DNA of 64,000 bases from Phytoseiulus persimilis. Its lineage: Eukaryota; Arthropoda; Arachnida; Mesostigmata; Phytoseiidae. This document shows, piece by piece, positions 1-12,059 of this stretch. Numbering within the stretch: the stretch's first letter is position 1; each line of letters begins with the position of its first letter. The DNA lies in the NCBI GenBank assembly GCA_037576195.1, contig CM075102.1:35398745-35462744 (forward strand), in the 5' to 3' direction. The notes beneath the pieces are model-generated. The model had not been told where the DNA came from. It saw only the letters and a list, made by a program, of their open reading frames with translations, and made no database searches. The position numbers and the translations under genes were made by a program.

Positions 1-3000
1 GTGAGGCAGAGAACCACTCCATGGCGACGTCTGGAGCACTCTGAATTCTTCCGCTCGTATCCGATTCCTGACAACGTTGCCTTCCAGAGTTGTTCTCTCT
101 CGATTCGCGTGCGTGATGCGACTTCCTTACGGAGGCTTCATACTAGAGAGGATGGGATGGTGTACAGCGATGATATCGGCGGCAGCGACGACGCTCAAGA
201 CAATGTTCGACTCGTTCATTAAGATGACAAATGGTGAGATCGTACAATAATGACGAACGGAAGAACCAACGAACGAATAACCGGTGACTGAGTGCGTGCT
301 TGCTCGCGCCGAGCATGAGGGACGGCACTGTGAGAACATTCTACGCTCAGTAATAATCCTCTCTCTCGCCGTCGTCGTTCGCCGAGCAGCCAGTCGAGTA
401 ATACGCAGGAACAGCGGCAGCCAGAGACAAAAATTAACTCTCCATTGTTTCGCGGTCCGCGGTGCGGGGTCCCAGGTGGGCAAGGGAGGGGGGGGGGCAG
501 CGGCCAGGGACAGACGAAGGAACGAGATAGTCGGCGGTGGATGACTGGCTGACTTGCGTACGGTTTCGCGCCTTTCCTCCCTCACGCCGCTGCCGGCTTG
601 CTTGCTTTAATAAGTGTCATCTTCCATCATCACCTGAACGGGAAGGTCTGAGCGAAGAATGCGAGCACAGTCAGCCTCCAGCTCGCTATCTAGTTCGCCA
701 GCCAGCTAGCTTCCGAGCGGCCCTGTCGTCCAATGAGGCAAAAGACGCCGCGCCGCCAGCGGGACATAAGTACGAGAGGACACCATATATTATTGCCAAG
801 GGCCTCCAGCCGCATTATGTACTCTTTCAACACAGTCTCCTACACGCTCCGAAACTTGTCTCCTCGGCCGGAGCAATCGGAACTCCGCAAGCTGGGAGGT
901 GGACCGGGGGATTGGCCGGTCACCGAATACTCGATCCATCTGAAACTCTGAGTGTTAGCCTCTCATTCATCTGGGGCTCAAGGATCGGATATACGTTGAA
1001 ACGAACTGCACGGTTCCGGCTATTAATCGAAAGCTCTCTGCGAGAAACGAGTCGCTCTGCTGGTCGAGCGGTTGCGACCGGAGTCTGTAGAGAGACATCA
1101 TTTTTTCCTGTCTCTCACCGCGTCACATTAACAGATGTACAAGTCGAGTGGACTCGGCAACTACTACTGAATATCTCTGCCGGTGCTACTGCTGTTCTCG
1201 CCGCCAACGCTGGTGCTGATTCTCTCTGGATCATCTATCCGACATTTCGGGAGCGGCGCGAGCTGCACAACGATAGATAGAGCGCCAGATAGGTGAAGAG
1301 ATAGATTTCTATCTCTTCTTCAGAGCGCCTCTTGTGCGGTTCGAAACGCACACTTGCACCTTCGGGACAGACGGAAAATTGAGTCACTTCTCGCATGATC
1401 ATCGACTTGACTCGATTCCGGTCCCCGCACGAGTATGACGAAGAAACGAGCGAGCACAGTGGAGAGCGATCCGGAATCCCGTGAACGCCGACCGCTCGGT
1501 TCGCAGAACGTCTCGAGCCTTGGATGTGAGGGCGCCCGGAGAATGTCACCTCATCTCACATCGCTTATCTGCAACTCGATTGGATTGTGCAATGCCCGCG
1601 CAGCCCGTATTTCAATTTCCTGGACCACATGGTGCGTTTTGTTTTGTGGTCTTCCGATCCCGAAAGGTTATTGTCGTCGATGCGAATCCCATCCCTGTGA
1701 ATGTTTCCGGTAGTGTTCGCTGGATCGCGTCTAGCCTGAACCTCTCGGGAGCCAAGCATCAGGTTAGCGTTGCGTTGGACAGTCACGATGGCCTGTTCGC
1801 TGCATGTGCGTACAATGCGACATGGACATTTCCAACGAAGTCGTTCTGAACGTCTTGATGTGAAAACCATTGTTTTAATATGCTTGAAATAGAGCCGAAG
1901 GAATCTATCCGGAAAAGAACGGATGATCTTCGGGGGCTGTTCTCGAGTGCAGTCAATCCAGGTGCTCCTCGCCGGGCCCGAGTTCCTCGGGAGATTCCTC
2001 CGCCCGAGTATCCGGCCCGGTAGCCGGCTGGTTCTCCACCCATCGGGGGGCAGCCGAACAAAGACAACGAAAGACGCTTTTGAGTTCCCTTTGAGTTGGT
2101 CGTTCCATTTAAATAGAATTCCCGAAACTTTTGCCGTGCTGCATGGAATCCGTCGCCAGGAAGGAAGGATATCCAATGGGCGACCGGAGGAGAGAGCCCG
2201 ACAGAGGGACTGACAGACAGACGGGCAGACAGACTGACTGACTAACTGACTCCGTGGATAGATAGAACGATGGATAGGGCCACCTCCTATCCTATGAAGG
2301 ATCGGAGCGCGGAATCGAGAGAACACACACGAGCGCGCTCACAGAATACAAAAGATTTCAACCCTTCTCTCGTTGCTGCCGCCGCACCAGCAGACTTCAT
2401 ACAAAAGAGACTATTATTACTTGGCTCTTCTCAACCTCTCGCTCGGCGTGTCTGTGTTCGGCGAGATGAAGTTAATATTCGGGGCGTCACTGAGTCGAAA
2501 TGAGGTTCCGTCGGCATTTTCCAATAGTACAATCTCGACTGATTATGCCTCCACGGCCATCATTGAACATTGTCTCACAAATTCGCATAATGCTCGCAAG
2601 CATTCCGTGCAAGCAGATCCATGAAATGACTGGACAGTCAGAGAAAAAATAGTTTCACCGCCGACGTGAGAACCGCTGTTACTGCGTGCACCTGAGAGGT
2701 GTCCGTGAGGCCTTTCGCTGAGAGATAGAGTGACCTCATTTGTCCCGTCCTCGGGCTCAATTTCAAAATAGCATTCGTTCGTCCTTTCTTCCTTCGAATC
2801 TCTGCAGTCAGTCACTCTGCCGCCCCATCGACTCGGGGGAGCAGATGCTCTCTAAACTCGGATGACGAGAGAACGGCGATACCTACATGATATTTCGCGC
2901 TTCCACAGGCACAGCATGAAGGACGAACCGTTAGCCGCTGAAAAAAGCTTGCCAAGCAAACAGATGTATGCCGATAGACTTGCAGAGCCGCGCAGCGATG

Positions 3001-3690
3001 CAAACTGTTTAACTTCGAGCAGTACGACTGCACTCGCGTGCCCAATTAGAAATTTGAGATGTTCCACGGCTTCAACCAAAGAGCTCTGCTGTGATTGCAA
3101 CCTCATGTCGGACCTCACGGCTCCCAGCACGCGAATACCAAACCAAAACTGCGCCTTGAACACGAGCTCACTCGGAAACTTTGATCCGCTACTGTGTTCC
3201 AGTGCGATCTGACTGTTTGCTGTTCGGGGTCCGGTTTCTCGGAAAATTTCGGTCTGATGACAGTTTCCTCATCCTGGTAACTTGAAAAATCCAAACTGGG
3301 ATTCGGGGAGAGAGATGCTCGAACAAGACATGCTGTCCAGGTGGAGAGAGTACATCTTTGCTGTCGTCGTTGGTCGAAGAAAAACACGGAGCTTTGAAGA
3401 ACGGGTCATCTTCAGCAGACGGCGGCTGTCGCTCTGAGATTCGAGGAGCATTTGTCAAGCTTCGCGTGAGTGGTTTGAATGGTTTGGATGTGCAAATTTG
3501 ACATTTTCCCAGAATGTTCGTGGGCTATCTGTTCCTGACATAATGCCGTTTCAAAGCCAAAACACTACATTACATCAATGTCCTGAAGGGAGACGAGCGT
3601 TTTTGCCCTCTCAACATACTCGCAGCCATGGCTCACCTGCATGCGGTCGTGCATGAATTGAGACATGAGCGTCGTAGTTTCGGTTTAAAG
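1..3690. other. Intergenic sequence, no gene recognised
   Basis: I see no exon chain, recognisable domain or RNA gene here. The open frames are short, overlap on both strands and lack sensible splice sites. The stretch holds simple sequence: a G run near 490-498 and a degenerate GACT/GACA tetranucleotide tract around 2205-2250. The right end probably carries the 3' untranslated region of the DMRT gene, which is transcribed leftwards. Confidence 0.6.
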
Positions 3691-3697
3691 AATTACA

Positions 3698-3759
3698 TTT
3701 ATTTCGACAAGTCATCAGCCATCGACAATACCGAGAATTCGCCTCCCCCCCCATTTATT
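3698..3759 (-). terminator. Candidate poly(A) signals of the DMRT gene
   Basis: Two AATAAA hexamers read on the minus strand, at 3754-3759 and 3698-3703. They lie about 280 and 335 bases beyond the DMRT stop codon at 4038, a reasonable 3' UTR length. Which one is used cannot be told from sequence. Confidence 0.45.
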
Positions 3760-4037
3760 ACAGTCATATTAATAATGATGCTGCTGCTGATAATCATTTG
3801 ATCACAACAAACACCGGTTCTGGTGTCAGAAACTTAGTGCACCGAATTGATTAGAAACTCGCGAGTACGTTTGGTATATGTTTCAAGTGAACTTCCGCCG
3901 TCGGTTCCAGGGGGATGAGATTCTGGAGCCGTTGCTTCGCTCTCTCTCTCTGTTGCTTCCTTCACTTATCCGGACTACTATTTGGAATCAACCTCAACAG
4001 GCCTTACCCTACGCTATTCAATCCTAAATCGACGAGA

Positions 4038-7000
4038 TCAATCGGTGTCCTTCACTTCGAGCGGAGAGCCCACGGAGTCGGGACTGTGCATCCAGTCGGC
4101 AGGCGGCGTGTCCTGGAATCTACGTTTTTTCGTCAGGGGCTCAGCTTCGACCTCCGTGCAAGTTCGGAGGTTGAGCAGATTTCCTCCCAGACCAAAAAGA
4201 GGCGCAGTCGGCGGGAACAAGCCGGGATACGCGGGCAAATTAAGCAAAGATCGAGGTAGGGATGGCACAAGACCGCCGTAGGGTCCATGCTGGCGGAACT
4301 GGCCCGCAAAGTAGGCTGCTGCTGCATGGCTGACCGCCGAAGGTGTTGTGGTCGCTTGTGGAAACACCGGAGCGAGACGTTCCGTTTTCGGTTCTCGTTC
4401 TTTGTCTTCCGACGACGCCGGCGACGAGGACGATCGGGCAAGCGGACTAGGGGAGGAAGGTGCGGGGGACCCGGTCATTAGCTCATCGATTGCTGCGAGA
4501 ACGTCCCCACCGAAACGGGCCAGGGTCGCCGCCAGAAGCGGCGAGCTCTTGTGGGGGAACAGTTTCGATAATGTGTCCAGAGGACGTCGTTTGTTGTTGT
4601 CTGCCTTGTTGTTGTTACCAAACGTTATGTTTGGAGACTTGTTCGGCGAGGGCGATCTCCTGAAAGCATATAACGCGTTTTTCTCCATCCCAATTCCATC
4701 CTTGTTCGACACAGTCGCCGATCGACCTAAATCATATTTCCTGGAGCGATCCGAAGCGGAACTCTGAGCGCACTTGGAGAAAAACTGCTCCACTGGAAGA
4801 TTCAGTGCGCGTGGCTCACCTGAGAAGGGTATCATGGGTGACTGCTGCTGAGATCTTTGTCGTTAGTTTTGAAGGGATGATTTCGAGAGAATCTTTGGTT
4901 CTGCTAGTTTCTCTCCAGCGAGAAGGTGATCTATTTCCACTGGCGACATCCAAGGCAAGAGGCTGGTCTTCGATCTTCGCAACTGAGTGACTGAGGTTGG
5001 ACGGATGTTCTTCGATGTCTACGCGATTGCTCACAGGACTAGAGCTCCGACGGGTATCAGCAGAGTTTTCGAAATTGTTGACGCTCGCGCCCGAGCTCGC
5101 TGAACCGTCGGTGAGGAGCTTCTTCCATTCCGGTGCTGTAACGAGGAAGGAGAGACCCGTGAGCGCTTCGAATTCGGAAAACTTCCAACAAAAGAGAGAA
5201 ACGTTGGGGCCCGGGCCGAACGATGTCAAGTCGTTTGAGCAGGTGCAGGAACTCGTCTCTGATCTCTGACCCACGAATCTTCAGACCAACAACTCCGGCT
5301 CCGCGCTCAAGTATCTACAATTGTTTAGATTCCCACGGAGTTCATCGATCTCTCTGCGGCTTGCGACGCCGTCCCATAACTTACTGCGAGAGTTATTGTC
5401 ATGAATATTGTTGTGATTGTGAATGATGTGGTCGTCATCGGAGTTGTTGTTGGGATCGTTATTGTTGGTTGTGATCACACGACTGCGAGACCGACAAACT
5501 TTTGATCGTAGCCAAGATGGATTGCAATGTAAATCTCTGTATCTCAATGTTATTGTCGCTAGTGCAATAACATCGATGTTGTTGCCGCTCTTGCAACAAG
5601 AGGGCGCTCAGCGGGGCTGCTTGAGATTCGGAGTTGAACAGAATCATCATGGAGACTTCAAAGCGAGCCACCTGCACCGAGCTGGTTGTTCGAATTCAAC
5701 GGGGCACATTCGAGTCGTCGTGGTGGCTTTCTGGCGATGCTCGGAGCTCACTGGATATACCAGAGGATCCATCTAACGAGGTAATGAGATCGCTTGAGCG
5801 CTGGATGTCAACGAAGTTCACACCAGCGGGACAATCATCACATAGTCAGGATTTCGTTGAGAACATCGTGAGCTCCCTCTCCCCATGACGAGATAAACTC
5901 GGGCGACGAATTTCAGTTGCGTTCCAAACACACACACACACACCGGGTAATTGGCCCCAGGCGTAATTGGATCATCCCGGCACAAATAATCCGACAACTC
6001 ACAGTTGGATACTCGTTGCCTTTCTCACACCTCACCGGATTCGAACGAAAGGGGACACCTTCAGTGGCCACATTTTCCACCTGTCGCCAAACGCAATGAC
6101 GATGTTCCCGAGGGTTCACCAGTCCTGTGCCGACATTTTGGGCAATTTGGAAGTGGCCGCTCGCAAACGCGACAAAGCCGATCACGAGTCGCTGAATGCG
6201 ACAACGGAACGATGAAATCAATGCCGTTTGTGTCCGCCCAATGTTCTCTCGATCAGACGGTCGTTTTCTTGCTGATTCGTGGGCTGGCTGGCTAGCTAGC
6301 GTCTGGAGCTAATAGAAGAAGAAGCCAGCAATGTAGACAAGCGTAGCAGATCCCCAAGATGTCATCGGCAGCCAGGAGCAAAGCGCGGGAGAGAATCTCT
6401 CGGATAAGAAGATTCAGGAGGGGAAGCCATTTTTGTTATTTCTATGCAGATTGGTATCAGAAGAGAGGACAGAGAACACGGCCGCCAGATACAGCCCACA
6501 GCAACTCCGAAGGCGCGATAGACAAGTTTGGACTAACCGTCTCAACTCTATTCGCCACACAGAGGAAAACTTCCGTTCTTCCGCTCGATTCGAAATCCGT
6601 CTTCCACGTCTTTCGATTCGGATCTGATGCTGCTATACTCTGTTGCCCGGAGCTTCGATTTTGCAGATTCGCCGGAGATTGGGTCAGTTGCGTGAAACAC
6701 GACAACCTGAAGATAAGTTTGGAGTTCCTCGTCGTTCGGTGTGATTTTGAGCTAGATACACAGTGAAATCTCTCTCACTACGACCAATTCAGCCCCCCTC
6801 AACAGCTGATTCAAGGTCTTGATCGGTCCAATATTTTCAATTTGAGTTTCAGAGTTTTTAAAGTGGGCTGTGTTACCGACTGAAGCGAGGACAACGCGGT
6901 GGTGTGCGCCCCTCCTCCATAGGCGTCTGCTTGAGACAGCCAGCTTGCCATGCCGCTTGCCAGTCAGTCAGCCAGCCAGCCAGACACACCCGAGTACCCT

Positions 7001-10000
7001 TGAGGGGAGTGGGGCTGGCATTCCAATAGTCCCGCACGTAGTTCTCGCGGACTACCCGACCGACCAGCCGACGGGCAGACAAAACCACCACAGGCAACAG
7101 AGCTTTCGAAACTGGAGTTTCTTTTCGAATGAGTAGGAGAACAACTTGAGATGTGTCTGTGTCTGAAGAAACATCGTTCTCCACCGCAGAACTGCGGCAG
7201 GTGGAGGACACTTGGCTCTCAAATTGAAACTCAAGTACTTTCCAACAGATAAATTTATTCCTCCGCCGTGGTGGTTCGTGTGCGGAGAATTGTATCGTTT
7301 TGAACGATTCCAGCCGGGGAACAGTTCTACGACGATGTTGTGAGTGACACGGCATACCAACAACAGATTTCCCGACGCTCCAAACGAACTCCACCATCCT
7401 AGGTGGTTGAAAGCAGAGACAGTTTCGAGCGTTGAGGGAGAATCGTTTCATTTTTCTTTCGAGTCACGAGGCTAGTGGAAATGGTTTCGCTAACGGGTAC
7501 TGGTTAGCGTCTGGGGCTCCGCGAGCAATAACCTCATTGACGCCGCACCGCGTCACCCAAGTGCTATTGAGATAAATGCAGAGGTCGTAGGTGGCGAAGG
7601 CTGTATGCAAGTCATATTATGAAAGATGGCGGGCGCGGTCCCTCAGCGAGAGGAAACGAAAGCGAGCTAGAGAGATCTTCCGCGAGAAACGGTGAGAGAA
7701 CCTGCTCGGGTATATATTAGATATCAAAGGATATAAGGCTCACGGTGGAGGAAGTTCTTATAGAACATTCCTGTGACGAGGGGATATCATTCCTGTCGGA
7801 TAGTAGTGCTGGCGGAGGTATGCGGGCCGAGGCGGGCACACGTGAGAAATTTCAATATTTTTCTGTCCAAAAAGTGCGGCGTCTCTTTTCGAAACTGCCG
7901 GAGACGGGAAGAGATTCAATAACACTTGCGATGACAAGCCCCCCCCCCCCCCCATTAGCGGTAGAGTTGGGGAAAAAAATGGTTATGGTCCGCAGGGCAG
8001 ACCGGGACGCTTCGAGTCGCCGCCGACTGGGTATGAAACATGAGGGAGTACCATCTAAATGAACCAAGAGGAGAATATCACTTGAGCCCTGGGATTTTTG
8101 TGCATGCGACTCTGAGAGCAATCTTCACAGACGAGCTCGCAGAACAGCGAACAAATTGATAGACAGCCTCGAGAGAGGACGGGGTCTCACCTCTGAGGGC
8201 AAATACTTGGCCGCATAATGGAAATCTGACCGTTCTCACGTCCTGAACAGGATGTCTGATTTGTATTCCATGACAAAGATTAGTCTTTTGTTGTCCACAG
8301 CGAAAGGATATCCGCGGCGATCACAACGATAACACCGCCAGCACCACAAACACCACCGACAACGGCCAAGTGCCGAGGCCTGCGTCAGAGTGTTCCTTGT
8401 TCTTGAGGGCGGGAAGCGCCTATTAGGCTCCTGTTCGAAAACCGGAAACGATCACTGCATGCTGCCGCCTCAGCGTCCCACTGTTCGCTCGTCTGTCCTC
8501 ACCGTGCTCCTTGGAGAGAACGTCCGACCTTCTTAATCGGTCATATCCCGACGTTATCTCAAACAGAGATCAACAGCGATGTCACCACCCGCCCGAGAGC
8601 ATTTCATTCTCTATTCGGTTTTTGAAAAGTTGCTCGGACGCGACCTCAAGTCGACCCTCAACGAGCTCTCGATTTTGATGTTTACCCCTATCATGACAAA
8701 CTCGAAACGGGACCCCCTGAGAACGAGCAAGCTCTCCTTGTCGAGCATCGGACTGACTCATCGCAATAATTGTCTGACAGCTCGAAGTATGACACCCGTT
8801 TTGAAATCGAAAACCGCTTAGCTGCAAACAGAAATGAGGAAACCCTTCGCTCAACGATGATACTCGTTGGCTCAAAGGCTCGTTCGGATTCCTGCTCTGG
8901 AGAGGCAAGCTCCGGAGTCAATCAGAAGTGAATCGCAGCGACAACGACCTTGGCTTCGTTGCACTCCAAAACTTGATTAGGACCACACAATAACGGGAAA
9001 TCGAAAGCGATAGTGAGGACGCGGTGGCTCTCGCGCTCGTCGGAGTGAGCTTTTCGAGAGAAGAGTTCCTGGAGAACATCTTGTTTCAGCGCTAATTTGC
9101 ACTCTGTGCACTCGTGTTACCCGAGGAGGTCGCGAGAATCCCTGCGACAGACACCGGGATGGCACGCCCCGAAGTGTGCGTTTGTGAGTTTGAATCTGCT
9201 CTCCAGACAAAGTCTTAGTTTCGGAGTCTTTGTGGACAGTCGCACGATGAGAATTGTGGAGGATCCGATGTCGGAGCTTATCTTGGTCAGGGGCCTGGAA
9301 CGATGTTCTATCTTGAGACAGCAAGGGGTTCCAGCCCCAGATGAGGGATACCAGCTCGCGGCTCATCGGTATTTCGTGGGGGAGCAACGCCCACGAGCGA
9401 TCCCCTCCCTAGTGAAGTTGTGCAATCGACACAGCCGAACTCCACACTCACTCGCTTAATCTATCTGCCTACGAGCGAAAAGTTTGCGAGAGCAACTCGT
9501 GAACGCAAGGTTCATGATTCACTTCGGGAACTGCGTCGTCGATGAGGGGTTGGTGGCTGACTGTATTGCCTTTTGTGCAAACTCTTAGCACCCCACCCAA
9601 TAAAGCTATTCGCGCACTCGGTCAACGCGTTCTCCAGGAGAATCAATTACAGCCCTCCCGCAAACTCCCTCCTCGAAGATCAGATGTGTTTAATGTAAAC
9701 AGATCACCGCCGCCTGCCACCCTGCTCTATAACATATTGGAGTCACACGCGCTATCCTGACCACATTCTCTTGGCTAAACATATCCTGTCTGTGGGAAAA
9801 TACTTTCGAGCACGTAGTCTGAACGCTGAGGCGTCACAGTTTAATAACGAGCCCTGCATAAAAAGGACGAAAGGAAGGTCTGGCATACGATTGTTTCTCG
9901 TCACGCAAGATTAAGAACTGACAAACTTGCACAAAACGCATTAGGGCTCGTTCCCCACGCTGAGCGCGATAAGAGTCGCGAGCCGGCTCCACTCCGTTGA

Positions 10001-12059
10001 GAGCGCATCTTCTCGCGAACTGCCTTCATCAAGTATTTTAGTTCGGCAGTTTTGCCGACCGCGTAGCATCTCTCGAGGCTCGGTTCTCATTGCCCGCTTG
10101 CTCGCCGTAGATTGCGTTGCACAGCGATTGGACGACATTGCCCGGAGAGGAAATGTAGCTTTTCCGAAATGAAATCCTCCTCGCCGCAGCTCCGTTTGCT
10201 TGGTGGCCAGCGAGCTGGCTGGTCGGTCTTCCTCTTTGTCAAACGGCGATGGCCTCATGTCGAGGCTTCGAAAGATGCGGCATCAAGTCGTCGACTGCAT
10301 TGTAGCCGACAAAGAGATGCTGAAGCTTTCTTCTCTCACTCGTGTTCTTTCTCTCCCTTTCGTACGGTCTCGGAGGAGCTTCTGCCGCCGCTACAAGGCC
10401 GAGTTACAAGTGTGTCGCCTTCACATTTGTATCTCGCTCTCTGGGAACAAGCCAAAAACGTTTCGTCTCTTCATTTCCTATTCGAGTGGTTGGTTTGCTT
10501 TGAGCTTCGAGAACAAACCGGACCTCATCGAGCGCTTCGAAACGTTGGTCAAGTGTTTCGAACAACCAGCAGGAAATGAAGAAATTTCGAACGTAGCCTC
10601 GACTGCTTTCGTTTCGGATGCGCCCATCCGATCGAATGGGAGTAGATTCCGATTGACTGCCTCCTCGGGTTTCGGAGTCTAGCCATTGTTGCTGAACTTT
10701 CATCAGAAGATCGCAGCAGAACGTTGCAGGACGGAAAATCGCATAGTTGACTGTTGGAACACCTCTGATTTGCGATCTCGCACCACGCGGCACTCTGGCA
10801 AGTGCAGCGACAGGTCATCGAGGCATGAACTGTTCCGTCCCTCGAGATTGAAGGTCCGTCGCGTCCATCCAGTCCATCTGTCACAGGATTCGAACGAGCT
10901 GGCAGACGTCGGTCCGCCAGCTCTCGAAAGAGTCTGTGGATGAGTCGGAGACGGGGTGTCATCCGTTCTATTGTCCGAGTCGACGCAGATCGCAGACTAA
11001 TCTTGTTCAACGCCCTCTTCTGCGCGAACGATTCGGGCACCCTCCGGGATCGTCGTAATCCACTCACGGCGGAGGTGAGCTCTCGGTTCTTGTCCGCCTC
11101 ATCATCAAACACTTCTTCATCTCGACGATCTGAGTCTCGCGACGATGGCGGAAGCACTGCTCGTCATTGCTGCTCATGTTTCAGTTATTTGCAAGGAATC
11201 GAAACAGAAGAACCGAACCACACATCATGCATCGGAGCCCTCGGACACAGCACCGAATCCGGGACGGAAGAACCAGCCACAATAACTCAGCCCGAGAAGC
11301 CGCGGACCATACTCTGAACGTTCCTACGGCCCAAGCTTGGGACTGAACAACGAGGGCTCAGAGAACTCCTCGGTGATTTCGGAAGCCGATCGTTCGTCCT
11401 CGGGAACGCGTCGGATCCCCCCGATGGGTTTATATCACTGTGTCCCGGACGTCTCGAGGAAGTTCCGGCACGGAGCTCGTAGGAAGGATTCCACTGACCT
11501 GATGGAAGAGATTGCTCCTTGTCTGTTTCGGTAGCTGCCGCCCCAGAGGAGCTGGCGTCGTCTCCTGAGCCATCTTTCTTCTTGCCCAGGAGGTGCGACA
11601 TGGCTGCCGAGAATGTGAGTCCTGCACGATGCATCGCCATGATTCCTTCGTGACATCCGTAGAGTACGCTCAGCTCGCGAGCCTCGTTCTCCTCCTGCGC
11701 TTGTTGTCTCCTGAGGAGCAGGACAATATCCACACCTCAGTGATCATGAACAGATTAGATCCCTCCTTGACAGAATCGACACCTCGCGGATTTACTGACC
11801 TAAGGGCCACCTGAGCCGCCATAACCCGCTGTCTCTCGGCAATGAGTGTACACTTAGCACATGCGCAATCTCTCCAACGGCAGTAGCGCTTGTGCCCCTT
11901 CAAAGCCGACACCACGCCGTGGTTGCGACAACGGGCGCATTTCGGGGTCCTCTGATATCTTTCTCCAACGCCTCCTAAGCTTCCACCACTTGGCGGACCT
12001 TCCTCGCCCGCCGCTCCGAAAACCGGGCTGACATTGCCTAGAATTGCCAGATGAAGCAT
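4038..12059 (-). CDS. dmrt99B: DMRTA-type (dmrt99B-like) DM-domain transcription factor
   Basis: Sequence-specific nuclear transcription factor of the doublesex/mab-3 family. Proposed exons (minus): 12059-11800, 11710-11328, 5135-4820, 4659-4038; the phases close to 526 aa, close to the size of the fly protein. The DM domain is residues ~37-83, with the zinc-chelating pattern [20 protein letters not shown] followed by [10 protein letters not shown]. The run after it, [20 protein letters not shown], crosses the first splice junction and is the DMRTA signature, separating it from DMRT3 and dsx. The DMA domain is at ~344-382 ([12 protein letters not shown], then [13 protein letters not shown]). 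The tail is Pro/Ala/Leu-rich and ends in an acidic stretch. Family members act in neural and gonadal development; that role is inferred here. The DM and DMA exons are near certain. The end of exon 2 (donor gtagga at 11327) is the weakest junction. The ATG at 12059 has an in-frame stop just upstream, but an untranslated 5' exon is possible. Confidence 0.88.
5136..11327 (-). other. Large intron of the DMRT gene
   Basis: This 6.2-kb interval between the DM-containing exons and the DMA-side exons has no recognisable exon or other gene. It contains a CA microsatellite near 5930-5943, a CAGT/CAGC tract near 6955-6985 and a C run near 7940-7953. Long introns of developmental transcription factors often hold enhancers, but nothing specific can be read here. 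Confidence 0.5.

Noticed and set aside
537-1280. 247-residue plus-strand open frame
   Set aside because: No domain, biased composition or splice signals; open length is compatible with chance in this GC-balanced DNA.
4136-4836. Reading the DMA exon upstream to an ATG at 4835 as the start of a separate gene
   Set aside because: A strong acceptor at 4660 joins in phase with the donor at 4820, so the bases between are intron and the DMA exon belongs to the DM-domain gene.
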